From: Phycisphaeraceae bacterium
GTDB taxonomy: Bacteria; Planctomycetota; Phycisphaerae; Phycisphaerales; UBA1924
Reading direction: 5' to 3'
DNA length: 64,000 nt
Assembly (NCBI GenBank): GCA_020639195.1
Contig: JACKHB010000004.1
Location: 434,001-498,000, forward strand
Both the position numbers and the translations under genes were made by a program. Under the pieces are notes generated by a model. It was given only the letters and a program-made list of their open reading frames with translations. It had not been told where the DNA came from and made no database searches. Within the stretch, counting starts at the first letter, position 1. Each line of letters starts with the position of its first letter. Of this stretch, positions 35,534 through 43,970 are shown piece by piece.

Positions 35534-36040
35534 GTGGCCTCTCCTTCTCAAGCGGGCGCAGTGTACCGGATTGGGTCGCGAGTGGGAATGGATTCTCCGC
35601 ACGACTGTGCATGCGCGCGAAGACATTCGAGGCGACCCGGGCCCGCCGTGCGCTCTCGGAGTGGTCATCGGCGCTTCCGATGGGTATTCGAGGACGAGTG
35701 GGTCGAAGCAGACAAAGTGGAGGTGGACAAAGAATTCGATGGCATCAGCGACGAGCGCGGGGCACCTGGCCCGCGTTGGTTCGGCTACGCCATGCCGACT
35801 GGGATGGCCGCGGAATGCTGGATTCTCTATGCTCGAATGCGCAGCGAGCCGGATCTCCCCTTGACTGTCGAAGGTGTCCGGCGCGCGGAGGTCCACGTCC
35901 ATCTCGCCGATCCGTGTCGCGAACATGAGGATTCGGGCCACAGTTGAGGGGGTCGTTCCCCTCCCCAGCTTCATCAGATTCTGCCTCGGCCCCCGAACAC
36001 CCTCCTTGAAGCGACGCGGCCTCGCCCGGACAATGCGCTC
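35534..36040. other. Gene-poor stretch upstream of ECF sigma factor
   Basis: About 500 bases with no gene I can support. A plus-strand frame ending at 35947 contains an acidic stretch (EADKVEVDKEFDG) and WFGYAMPTGM, but its first half is arginine-rich and has no start with a ribosome site. A minus-strand frame is also open through it. Third-base GC is lower than in flanking genes. It may be a decayed or very small unknown gene plus promoter sequence. Confidence 0.4.
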
Positions 36041-36607
36041 ATGGACGGCCCGGACCAGGTCACGGAAGTGCTCCGGCGCGTGAGCGACGGCGATCACCGC
36101 GCGGCCGAGAGGCTGATCCCGCTCGTGTACGACGAGCTGCGCCGCCTCGCCGCGGCGCAGATGGGACACGAACGCGCCGATCACACGCTCCAGGCCACGG
36201 CGCTGGTCAACGAGGCCTATCTGAGGATGGTGGACCAGACGCGCGCGTCGTTCCGCGACCGCAACCACTTCTTCGCCGTCGCAGCGACCACGATCCGGCG
36301 CGTGCTGGTGGATCACGCGCGCACCAAGGGACGGGCCAAGCGTGGGGGCAAGCGACAGCGCGTCGAGCTGGATGCCAGCGTGGACTGGTCGGGCTCGCAG
36401 GATCTCGACCTGCTCGCCCTGGACGAGTCCCTGTCCCGACTCCACGACCTGCACCCGCGCCAGGCGCGCGTCGTGGAGCTGCGGTTCTTCGCAGGACTCA
36501 CCATCCAGCAGACCGCCGAGGTTCTCGGTGTCGGCACGACGACGGTCGAGGACGACTGGGCGATCGCCCGCGCATGGTTGCGCCGCGCGCTGGAGGGCCC
36601 GCCATGA
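36041..36607 (+). CDS. ECF-type RNA polymerase sigma factor (planctomycete kinase-linked group)
   Basis: 188 residues. Region 2: LIPLVYDELRRLAAAQMGHE, then NEAYLRMVDQ and FFAVAATTIRRVLVDHART, the core and -10 binding helices. Region 4: LHDLHPRQARVVELRFFAGL and TIQQTAEVLGVGTTTVEDDW, the -35 helix-turn-helix. This pattern fits the ECF group often linked to protein kinases in Planctomycetes. The stop TGA overlaps the ATG of the kinase gene (ATGA, 36604-36607), so sigma factor and kinase are made together. Regulation by phosphorylation is a known theme for this pairing but is an inference here. Confidence 0.93.
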   Translation: MDGPDQVTEVLRRVSDGDHRAAERLIPLVYDELRRLAAAQMGHERADHTLQATALVNEAYLRMVDQTRASFRDRNHFFAVAATTIRRVLVDHARTKGRAKRGGKRQRVELDASVDWSGSQDLDLLALDESLSRLHDLHPRQARVVELRFFAGLTIQQTAEVLGVGTTTVEDDWAIARAWLRRALEGPP

Positions 36608-39162
36608 ATTCGGACCTCCATCAGCGCGCCGGCGAGGTGTTCTCTCGCGTGCGACGGGCCCCGCCCGAGCAGCGTGCATCCATCCTGAACGAGCAATGCG
36701 ATGGCGACGAGTCGCTCCGCCGCGAGGTCGAATCGCTCCTGGCTCACGCAGAGGATCGGGTATTCCTCGAGACGCCCGCGCTCGGTTCCGAGGCCGGAGC
36801 GGCACTGCTGACCGAAGCCCCCGAGGCCGTGCCGCGAATCGCCGGCTTCACCATCCTGGGCGTCCTCGGGCAGGGCGGCATGGGCGTGGTGTATCGCGCC
36901 CGGCAGGAGCGCCCCGCCCGCACCGTCGCGCTCAAGATGATGCGTCACACCCTCGCCTCAGAGGCCTCTCGCCGGAGATTCGAGCGCGAGGCGGAACTCC
37001 TCGCCCGGCTTCACCATCCCGGCATCGCCCAGGTCTTCGAGACCGGCGCCGACGAGTGTGGCAGACCTTTCATCGCCATGGAACTCGTCGAAGGCGAACC
37101 CCTGAACTCCCACGTGCGCTGGACCAAGCCGACCCTCTCCGACCGCGTCGATCTGCTGGTCCAGGCGTGCGACGCGGTGCAACACGCCCACCAGCGCGGC
37201 GTCATCCACCGAGATCTCAAGGCCGCCAACGTCCTGGTCGAGTCCGCCGACTCGGGCACATCCACCGAACCCTCCGGCCACGCATCGGGCCGTGTCAAGA
37301 TCCTGGACTTTGGCGTCGGACGGCTCGTCGACGACGATCTCAACGCGACGATGCGCACCGAGGCCGGACAACTTGTCGGCACGCTGCGCTCGATGAGCCC
37401 CGAGCAACTCGACGCCGACCCCAGCCTGGTCGACGCCCGCTCAGACGTCTACGCCCTCGGCGTGCTCGCGTACGAGACGCTCTCGGACAAGCACCCTTTC
37501 GCAGACGTCCAGGGCGGCCTCGCGGAGGTCTCTCTCGCCATCCGCGAGCGCGATCCGCCGCTGGTGGGCCGGCTGAATCGGTCCCTCCGCGGCGACCTCG
37601 AGATCGTCGTCGCCCACGCCATGGAGAAGGACCCGGCCCGCCGATACCAGTCCGCCGGCGAATTCGCCGCTGACCTGCGTCGATGCCTCGCCGATCAGCC
37701 CATCCTCGCCCGACCCGCCTCGACGATCTATCGCATCCGCAAGCTGGCGCGACGCAACACGCTCGCGTTCGTCGCCATCTGCCTGCTGCTCACGGCCATC
37801 AGCGCGGGCGTCGTCGCCACGGTGTGGCAGGCCGTCAGGGCTACCACCGCGGAACGCCTCGCGCTCACCCGCCTCGACACGGCCACCGAGCAATCCCGCA
37901 TCGCCGAGGCCGTCAACCAGTTTCTCCAGCGCATCCTCGCCACCGCCGATCCCCGCAACACCCGAGACCCCGACATCACGGTTCGCGAGGCTCTCGACAC
38001 CGCCGCGGCCGATGTCGGCGAGCAGTTCAGGGACGAGCCGATGGTCGAAGCGGCGATCCGGCGCGTGATCGGCGACACCTACCGAAGCCTGGGACTTCCC
38101 GCCGACGCCCTCCCGCACCTCGAGCGGGCCGTCTCCCTGCTGCGAGAGCACGCCCCAGAGACCCACCCCATCCGCCTGAGCGCCGTGGGCGACCTCGCCA
38201 TCCTCTACAAGTCGCTCAACCGCCTCGCCGACGCCGCGCCGCTCTTCGAAGAAGACCTCCGCACGCGCCGCATCGTCAACGGCGTCGAAGCGGAGGAAAC
38301 GCTCGTGGCCGAGGTCAATCTCGCCCGCCTGCACGACGCCCTCGGCAAACGGGGCCTCGCCGAGCAGGAACTCCGCGATGCCCTCGCCCATCTGCGCGAC
38401 GCTTTCGGCGATGACAACATCAACACGATCGTCACTCGCCAGCATCTGGCCGGGCTGTATATCGATCAGGCGCGCCACGACGAAGCGCGCCCGCTGCTCC
38501 AGGACGCCATCGATTCCTGGCGCCGCATCGAACAGCCGGAGCACCCGTACGCCCTGATCGCAATGGGCAACATGGCCATGCTCGAATCCCGCGCCGGCGA
38601 TCAGGACGCCGCCATCCGCACCCGCTCCCAGATCTCCGAGATCCAAGCCCGAACTCTCGGGCCCAACCACCCCGAAACGCTCATCGGCCGCGCCGTGCTC
38701 GCCGACTTCCTGCATCTGGCGGGCCGCTACGACGAGGCCCTGCCCATCTTCGACGAGGTGATCCCGGCGCTCTCTGAGCGCCTCGGCGGCGATCATCCAA
38801 ACGTCATCGCCATCCAGGAGACTCTCGCCCGAACGCTCTTCGAGGCCGGCAAGACCGATCAGGCCGAGACCCAGTTGGCCGAGATCGTCGAACGGCGCCG
38901 CCGGGCCAACGCACCCGGCGATGTTCGCCTCGCCATCGCCCTGCAATGGCACGCCCGCGCCCTGCGAGCCCTCTCGCGGGACGCCGACGCCGAACCCCTG
39001 CTGCGCGAGGCGCTCTCGATCATCGAAGCCTCCCGCGGCACGACGCACGCCGACACCCTCGCCGCCGCGCAGGTTCTGGCCGCGCTGCTGACCGATCTTG
39101 GCCGCGACGACGAGGCCGCCGAACTTGCCTCGCAATACCCCGCTTCTCCGAACGCCGAGTAA
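36604..39162 (+). CDS. Membrane Ser/Thr protein kinase with TPR sensor region
   Basis: 852 residues, start at the ATG that overlaps the sigma factor stop. Residues about 80-365 are a Hanks-type kinase: glycine loop GVLGQGGMGVVYRA (87-100), ATP lysine K111 in TVALKMM, HRDLKAANV with H202-R203-D204, DFG at 235-237 and SDVYALGVLAYE (280-291). One membrane helix (about 386-408) is followed by TPR-like repeats (about 420-850, e.g. YKSLNRLADAAPLFEEDLRT, LARTLFEAGKTDQAETQLAE). TPRs probably sense or bind a partner outside the membrane. Target is likely the coupled ECF factor, by context only. An acidic N-terminal 80 residues precede the kinase. Confidence 0.93.
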   Translation: MNSDLHQRAGEVFSRVRRAPPEQRASILNEQCDGDESLRREVESLLAHAEDRVFLETPALGSEAGAALLTEAPEAVPRIAGFTILGVLGQGGMGVVYRARQERPARTVALKMMRHTLASEASRRRFEREAELLARLHHPGIAQVFETGADECGRPFIAMELVEGEPLNSHVRWTKPTLSDRVDLLVQACDAVQHAHQRGVIHRDLKAANVLVESADSGTSTEPSGHASGRVKILDFGVGRLVDDDLNATMRTEAGQLVGTLRSMSPEQLDADPSLVDARSDVYALGVLAYETLSDKHPFADVQGGLAEVSLAIRERDPPLVGRLNRSLRGDLEIVVAHAMEKDPARRYQSAGEFAADLRRCLADQPILARPASTIYRIRKLARRNTLAFVAICLLLTAISAGVVATVWQAVRATTAERLALTRLDTATEQSRIAEAVNQFLQRILATADPRNTRDPDITVREALDTAAADVGEQFRDEPMVEAAIRRVIGDTYRSLGLPADALPHLERAVSLLREHAPETHPIRLSAVGDLAILYKSLNRLADAAPLFEEDLRTRRIVNGVEAEETLVAEVNLARLHDALGKRGLAEQELRDALAHLRDAFGDDNINTIVTRQHLAGLYIDQARHDEARPLLQDAIDSWRRIEQPEHPYALIAMGNMAMLESRAGDQDAAIRTRSQISEIQARTLGPNHPETLIGRAVLADFLHLAGRYDEALPIFDEVIPALSERLGGDHPNVIAIQETLARTLFEAGKTDQAETQLAEIVERRRRANAPGDVRLAIALQWHARALRALSRDADAEPLLREALSIIEASRGTTHADTLAAAQVLAALLTDLGRDDEAAELASQYPASPNAE

Positions 39163-39281
39163 GCCCTTCGGCAGAGTCCTACGCGCTCGAAGCGACAGCC
39201 CCTCCGCCTCGTCGGGCCCAAATCCCCCTCTCCCTATACTCCCCGCCACTTCCACCACGCCACGCACCAAGGGGTGAACCC

Positions 39282-40835
39282 GTGTCCGACAAGCACTTCG
39301 ACCTCATCGTCATCGGCGGCGGGCCCGGCGGCTACGTCGGGGCCATCCGCGCCGCCCAGCTCGGCATGAACACCGCCATCATCGAGCGCGCCAAGCTCGG
39401 CGGCGTCTGCCTCAACTGGGGCTGCATCCCCAGCAAGGCCCTGCTCTCCAACGCCGAACTCATGGAGAAGCTCGCCCACCAGCAGGACTGGGGCCTGAAG
39501 CTCGAGGGCAAGGTCGGCTTCGACTGGGACAAGGTCATCGGCCGATCCCGCGACGTCGCCGGCAAGCTCAACAAGGGCGTCGAATTCTTGATGAAGAAGA
39601 ACAAGATCACCCACCTCGTCGGCCACGGCAAGGTCGTCGCCGGGCGCAAGGGCGGCACGCCCTGCAAAGTCGAGCTCTACGACTGCAAGGTCGACGAAGA
39701 GCGGACCGACTCGCCCGCCACCCCCGCAGCCAAGCCGCGCGACACCCTCACCGCCACCAACATCCTGATCGCGACCGGCTCGGTCGCGCGCGACCTGCCC
39801 TTCGCCAGGTTCGACCACGACCGCATCTGGGGCGCCCGCGAGGCCATGTACAACAAGGAGATGCCCAAGCGCCTCGTCGTCGTCGGCGCGGGCGCCATCG
39901 GCATGGAGTTCGGCTACTTCTACCACTCCTTCGGAACCAAGGTCACCGTCGTCGAGATGATGGACCGCATCCTGCCCGTCGAGGACGAGGAGGTCTCCGC
40001 GGCCCTGCTCAAGCACTACAAGAAGATCGGCATGGACTTCCGCCTCTCGCACGTCACCACCGGCGTCGAGAAGACCAAGTCCGGCGTCAGGGTCACCGTC
40101 GCCCCGTTCAAGGACGGCGACCCCGACACCAAGAAGGCCGAGACCATCGAGGCCGACCGCGTCCTGCTGGCCATCGGCGTCAAGGGCCGCTTCGACGGCC
40201 TCTTCGACGACAAGCTCGGCCTCGAGATCGTCAAGGACCACATCAAGACCGACTACGTCCCGCTCGGCCCCGACTCACCCGCCGACGCCAAGACCATCGA
40301 CTACAAGACCAGCCTCGAGGGCGTCTACGCCATCGGCGACGTCATCGGCCCGCCGTGGCTCGCCCACGTCGCCAGCGAGGAGGCCATGCTCTGCGTCGAG
40401 CGCATCGCCTGGAAGGCCGGCAAGCTCGACCACGAGCCCATCGCCATCGACTACACCGTCATCCCCGGCTGCACCTACTGCCACCCGCAGGTCGCCAGCG
40501 TCGGCTTCACCGAGCGCGCCCTCCAGCAGCGCGGCCTGAAGAAGGGGACCGACTACGAGGTCGGCAAGTTCCCCTTCGCCGCGGCGGGCAAGGCCATCGC
40601 CGCCATGCACACCGAGGGCTTTGTCAAGATCATCCGGGGCCTGCCGCGGGGCGAGATCCTGGGCGCCCACATCATGGGCGATCAGGCCACCGAACTCATC
40701 GCCGAACTCTCCCTGGCCCGCCGCCTGGAGGCGACCAGCGAGGAACTCATCGCGACCATGCACGCCCACCCGACGATGCACGAGGCCGTGCGCGAGGCGG
40801 CCCTGGGCAGCGAGGGCAGGATGGTCAACGCGTAG
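39282..40835 (+). CDS. lpdA: Dihydrolipoyl dehydrogenase (E3)
   Basis: 517 residues from GTG 39282 with AAGGGG eight bases before; the open frame extends far upstream but into unrelated sequence. E3 reoxidises dihydrolipoamide of pyruvate and 2-oxoacid dehydrogenase complexes and makes NADH. FAD motif IGGGPGGYVGA (11-21), redox disulfide Cys43-Cys48 in GGVCLNWGCIPSK, NAD motif VVVGAGAIGMEFGYF, FAD-binding YAIGDVIGPPWLAHVA, and the C-terminal HAHPTMHEA with catalytic His-Glu. It is about 45 residues longer than usual because of charged inserts (around 120-150 and 240-265). No E1 or E2 gene lies nearby. Confidence 0.95.
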   Translation: MSDKHFDLIVIGGGPGGYVGAIRAAQLGMNTAIIERAKLGGVCLNWGCIPSKALLSNAELMEKLAHQQDWGLKLEGKVGFDWDKVIGRSRDVAGKLNKGVEFLMKKNKITHLVGHGKVVAGRKGGTPCKVELYDCKVDEERTDSPATPAAKPRDTLTATNILIATGSVARDLPFARFDHDRIWGAREAMYNKEMPKRLVVVGAGAIGMEFGYFYHSFGTKVTVVEMMDRILPVEDEEVSAALLKHYKKIGMDFRLSHVTTGVEKTKSGVRVTVAPFKDGDPDTKKAETIEADRVLLAIGVKGRFDGLFDDKLGLEIVKDHIKTDYVPLGPDSPADAKTIDYKTSLEGVYAIGDVIGPPWLAHVASEEAMLCVERIAWKAGKLDHEPIAIDYTVIPGCTYCHPQVASVGFTERALQQRGLKKGTDYEVGKFPFAAAGKAIAAMHTEGFVKIIRGLPRGEILGAHIMGDQATELIAELSLARRLEATSEELIATMHAHPTMHEAVREAALGSEGRMVNA

Positions 40836-40926
40836 AGGTTGCCTATCATCTGCCGTACTCTCGGCCTCGCTGCCGCTGCACATCTGGGTGCGGCACAGTA
40901 ACCTGAGGTACTGCCGGAGGTGCGAC

Positions 40927-41478
40927 ATGCCGAACGATGGGATCGCCGTCGAGAACGGCCTCGATTTGGTGCTATTGCTTTTGTACGCCCAACGGCAGGT
41001 CTTCGGTGGCACGGCCGTCCTTCAAGGCACCACGCGGCTCCAGAAACTCCTCTTCCTTCTTTGGAAAGAGGGGCAGTTTGATGAGCTTGTAGCTGATCTG
41101 TACAATTTTAAGGCCTACGACTTCGGGCCATGCTTGGACGACGTCTACGACGACCTCGATTTCGCGGAATCCGTGGGGCTGCTTAAGTCGCAAGACGTCC
41201 CGCTCACAGACGCCTTCGTCGACGCTGACGGAGACTCGTTCTTGGGCACCTTCCAGCATGTCGCCGCCAAGGGTATGCGTCGCCGGGACTTCACTTTAAC
41301 TCCCAATGGTCAACGTGCCGCTCATGACTTGTGGGAATCGCTGTCGCCACAGTTCCAGCAGGCACTCGCCACGGTTGTGCACCACTACGCGCAGATGCCC
41401 ATTCGGACACTCCTCAAGTATGTGTATTCCAAGTACCCCAAGTTTGCCGAGAACTCCAAGATCGCTGATTCGCTATGA
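40927..41478 (+). CDS. YwgA/Panacea-like helical-domain protein (island gene 1)
   Basis: 183 residues from ATG 40927 (upstream frame belongs to lpdA shadow). Residues 36-48 read TRLQKLLFLLWKE, and 60-80 NFKAYDFGPCLDDVYDDLDF. This 'RLQKLLFLL ... YxFGP ... VYDDL' layout resembles the winged-helix YwgA and DUF4065 (Panacea) families found in toxin-antitoxin and phage-defence settings; my match is by pattern and is tentative. Codons ending in A or T are much commoner than in lpdA upstream. The stop overlaps the next start by four bases. It opens the four-gene cassette; a 6-bp TGCCGC/GCGGCA inverted repeat lies in the 91-base gap to lpdA. Confidence 0.6.
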   Translation: MPNDGIAVENGLDLVLLLLYAQRQVFGGTAVLQGTTRLQKLLFLLWKEGQFDELVADLYNFKAYDFGPCLDDVYDDLDFAESVGLLKSQDVPLTDAFVDADGDSFLGTFQHVAAKGMRRRDFTLTPNGQRAAHDLWESLSPQFQQALATVVHHYAQMPIRTLLKYVYSKYPKFAENSKIADSL

Positions 41479-42065
41479 GTGCTTGGTTCCAAGAACACGC
41501 CAGTGAACTCCTTCTGGGCACCAACGCTGTGACGATTATAGCATTAGCGGGTTTGCATGGGATCAGAACATGGCTCTACGACGTGCACAAGAAGCACGCC
41601 GCAGATCTAGATCTCTCCATCGGCTTGCTGAAGGATCACTTCCGGAACTGTCTCCGCCGAATGCTGGATCTTGCTGATGATGGCCGGGGCATCGAGGGAA
41701 TCGCCCGAAGTCAGGAGGGCTCCACGCAGATATCGTTGGCCGCTAAATGCACTCGCCATATCACGGCCCTGAAAGCCACATATCGATGGCTGCACCGCGC
41801 TCTCCAATCGGCAGAGATCCTGTGTGGCGCGTGTCTTTTCACCCTAATCCTCGCCCTACTCGCTCTCGCATTGGGGGCAACTGGAGGCCCTTTCTACGTT
41901 GCCCTTTCGATGGTGCTGACCCTCGTCATAGTGATTGTGCTATTGGTCGTTGCCGCCGCCGTGCTGGATGCGGTGTTCATGCAGACGGTCCGCACCGTCC
42001 GCGCGATGGATCTGGACTCGCGGCCGCGCGGCGCCGCCGAGGAGAGCATCGATGCGGGAAGTTGA
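41475..42065 (+). CDS. Membrane protein of unknown function (island gene 2)
   Basis: 196 residues. One hydrophobic segment near the N-terminus (about 12-28, LLLGTNAVTIIALAGLHG), a soluble helical middle (30-105), then two strong membrane helices (about 113-135, LCGACLFTLILALLALALGA, and 140-170, MVLTLVIVIVLLVVAAAVLD). The middle contains charged residues and several Leu/His but no recognised motif. Small multi-helix proteins of this kind are common effectors in defence cassettes, but nothing specific can be read here. ATG overlaps the previous stop (ATGA) and its stop overlaps the next gene by 14 bases. GC lower than flanks. Confidence 0.6.
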   Translation: MSAWFQEHASELLLGTNAVTIIALAGLHGIRTWLYDVHKKHAADLDLSIGLLKDHFRNCLRRMLDLADDGRGIEGIARSQEGSTQISLAAKCTRHITALKATYRWLHRALQSAEILCGACLFTLILALLALALGATGGPFYVALSMVLTLVIVIVLLVVAAAVLDAVFMQTVRTVRAMDLDSRPRGAAEESIDAGS

Positions 42066-42543
42066 TTTGTACCCCCCCGTTCTCGAACATTTTGGCAGGT
42101 ACGCGAATGTGCACGCTGAGGTTCCCGCCGGTAGGTCCTCGATTGACTTGGTTTTCTCAACATCTCGGAATCGCTTACTACTCGCTGCCGAATTGAAGCG
42201 CAGAGCACCATGGCTTGCACTTCGACAAGCCGTACTTGCTCAGCGCGTCGCCAACTTCAGTGTGGTAGGATTGCCAGAGACGATCGCCATTAGAGCCTAT
42301 GCGGCGCACGCCGATGTGTTTCGGTGTCAGGGCGTCGGACTGTTATCCATCACACACGATGGCGTCGTCCAACTGATTCCTCCGAGCCGCTCGGAACGCC
42401 TAGTGTTGCACCTGCGCCGGGGCACTGTCAAGGGCATCGAGGACCACCGTCGCCGATCTGTTATGTCGCTTACACAGGCACTTGATCTGATTCATGGAGA
42501 GCGCCATGCTGCAAAGCTACTACCGCTTCGGCGTAGCGCGTGA
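42052..42543 (+). CDS. Probable PD-(D/E)XK nuclease-like protein (island gene 3)
   Basis: 163 residues from ATG 42052; an upstream frame start at 41935 reads through gene 2 out of phase. Residues 7-75 follow the restriction-endonuclease core: helix LYPPVLEHFGR, then E23 in VHAEVPAGRSSIDLVF with D32, a strand RLLLAAELKR with E47-x-K49, and a helix RQAVLAQRVANFSVVGLP. D-(14)-E-x-K plus a following helix with Gln/Arg is typical for PD-(D/E)XK enzymes that cut or bind DNA. The rest (80-163) is a short C-terminal domain, SVMSLTQALDLIHGE. Overlaps gene 2 by 14 and gene 4 by about 38 bases. Activity is inferred, not shown. Confidence 0.55.
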   Translation: MREVDLYPPVLEHFGRYANVHAEVPAGRSSIDLVFSTSRNRLLLAAELKRRAPWLALRQAVLAQRVANFSVVGLPETIAIRAYAAHADVFRCQGVGLLSITHDGVVQLIPPSRSERLVLHLRRGTVKGIEDHRRRSVMSLTQALDLIHGERHAAKLLPLRRSA

Positions 42544-43753
42544 GAAGAATGTACTCAAACGACACCGCGATGCGTATCATGGCGTCGTGTTCTCAGCGCA
42601 CATTGCTTCTTACTACCGAAAGTCCTGCGGTGAACTCGTCGCGTCGCTTGGCAAGCCCTTCCTGATCGACCCGTTCACGTTCGTATTCGGCCGGCACCCA
42701 GGGATCATTCGCCGAACCGAGCGCGATGAGAACAAGAAGATCAAGCGTGACCGGCTCGGTCGTAAGGTAAAGGGGTCTATCAAGCGATCCTACGCCAAAC
42801 TCGCTGGCGGCGAATACGGGCGGGTAATAGAAGATGTCTGTAAACGCAAGCAATCGGTTACACCTAGATCCTTTGCCAAAGAGCGCGATCTAAGGGATTT
42901 TGTATCGCATGTCCTGCAGTTTCAAGACGATGTCTTCGATGTGTCGGCCAAGTACGCAAAGTACGCAAAGTATGTAGGACATGAGACAGTGCTGGACAAT
43001 ACGCCAGAGGCGCTCATCGCGCCGTACTTCTACATCGACCCCTTGCAGCGCGACGAATGGCTGCAATTGAATGTGCGACTTGCGCATGCCGCTCGGGATC
43101 TCGCTGACGAACAGCGCGCTGTCTTAGGTGTATTATGTCTATCGAAAGACGACCTGCGAAATCTCCCCGCATGGGTTGCCCAGCTGATCGACGAAGCTGG
43201 GATGACCGGGGTCCTGGTGTGGGTCAATGATTTTCGTGAGTCGGATGCCAGCGATGCGCACTTGGCTGCCTTTGTCGATGCGGTTGAAACGATTGCTGAG
43301 CAAGGACACACAATCGGGAATCTCTATGCCGGTGGGTTGTCGGTTCTGCTTGGCGATCACGGCGTTTGTCAGGTGTCGTGTGGTCCATGTTATGGAGACA
43401 TGCGAAGTGTTGATCAAGACGCCGATGATGCAGTTATCCCGACACGGTATTACTTCGAGAAGCTGATGAAGAAGATCCTCGTGGATGCATTTGGAGTTAG
43501 GGACATTGAAGCGCACCCGGATTTGCGCTGCGATTGCCAAGTCTGCCAGATGCGCGGCGATGTGAGCAAGTTCGACGAAGAGAAGTGTCGAGAGCATTTC
43601 GTGTTGGCGAGGCGCCGAGAGATCGAGCGGCTTTCGGGCCAATCGGTCGAGGAGCTTGTAGCGCAGGTGCAATCCGTGGTTAATGAGTACTCGGGCGACG
43701 TCATCTTTGAAGTCCCTCACTTGGTCAAGTGGGCGCGAGCGTTGGGACGATAG
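42506..43753 (+). CDS. TGT-like (queuine/archaeosine transglycosylase-related) protein (island gene 4)
   Basis: 415 residues from ATG 42506, which has GGAG seven bases before; an ATG at 42494 would add four residues. The diagnostic part is near the C-terminus: RCDCQVC with Cys342, Cys344 and Cys347, then His364 in REHFVLARRREIERL. Spacing CxCxxC followed by His in a helix is the zinc site of tRNA-guanine transglycosylases. GKPFLIDPFTFVFG has Asp55 where TGT has its first catalytic Asp, and MTGVLVWVNDF and IGNLYAGGLSVLLGD look like barrel strands. TGT enzymes swap guanine for a deazaguanine base in tRNA; DpdA relatives do so in DNA. Overall similarity is low, so substrate is unknown. The AKYAKYAKY run is at about 149-157. 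Confidence 0.5.
   Translation: MLQSYYRFGVAREKNVLKRHRDAYHGVVFSAHIASYYRKSCGELVASLGKPFLIDPFTFVFGRHPGIIRRTERDENKKIKRDRLGRKVKGSIKRSYAKLAGGEYGRVIEDVCKRKQSVTPRSFAKERDLRDFVSHVLQFQDDVFDVSAKYAKYAKYVGHETVLDNTPEALIAPYFYIDPLQRDEWLQLNVRLAHAARDLADEQRAVLGVLCLSKDDLRNLPAWVAQLIDEAGMTGVLVWVNDFRESDASDAHLAAFVDAVETIAEQGHTIGNLYAGGLSVLLGDHGVCQVSCGPCYGDMRSVDQDADDAVIPTRYYFEKLMKKILVDAFGVRDIEAHPDLRCDCQVCQMRGDVSKFDEEKCREHFVLARRREIERLSGQSVEELVAQVQSVVNEYSGDVIFEVPHLVKWARALGR
42950..42976 (+). repeat. 9-bp tandem repeat, three units
   Basis: Two perfect copies of AAGTACGCA and a third AAGTATGTA, inside the TGT-like gene. They encode the AKYAKYAKY tract. In-frame expansion or contraction would change the protein by three residues. 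Confidence 0.75.
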
Positions 43754-43970
43754 CCAGAATACTTGGGCAGTTGAAGTGCGGTGAGCAGAGTGCCCGCCGC
43801 AGCGATGCCTTTCGCGCTCGCCTCCCGGCCGCGACCACTCGCGGTGGCAGAGCGTAAGGCAACGAGCCCGGCCTCCGAAGGCGAGAAATCCGGGCCGTCC
43901 CTCCGCAAGTCCGCGCTGGGACCCGCCCACCCCCGCCTGTACCATGGCCCGTGGACCGGAGCGCCACGCC

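Noticed and set aside
40836..43970. Attachment-site repeats bounding the low-GC cassette
   Set aside because: I looked for matching direct repeats at both ends of the cassette and saw none long enough to trust.
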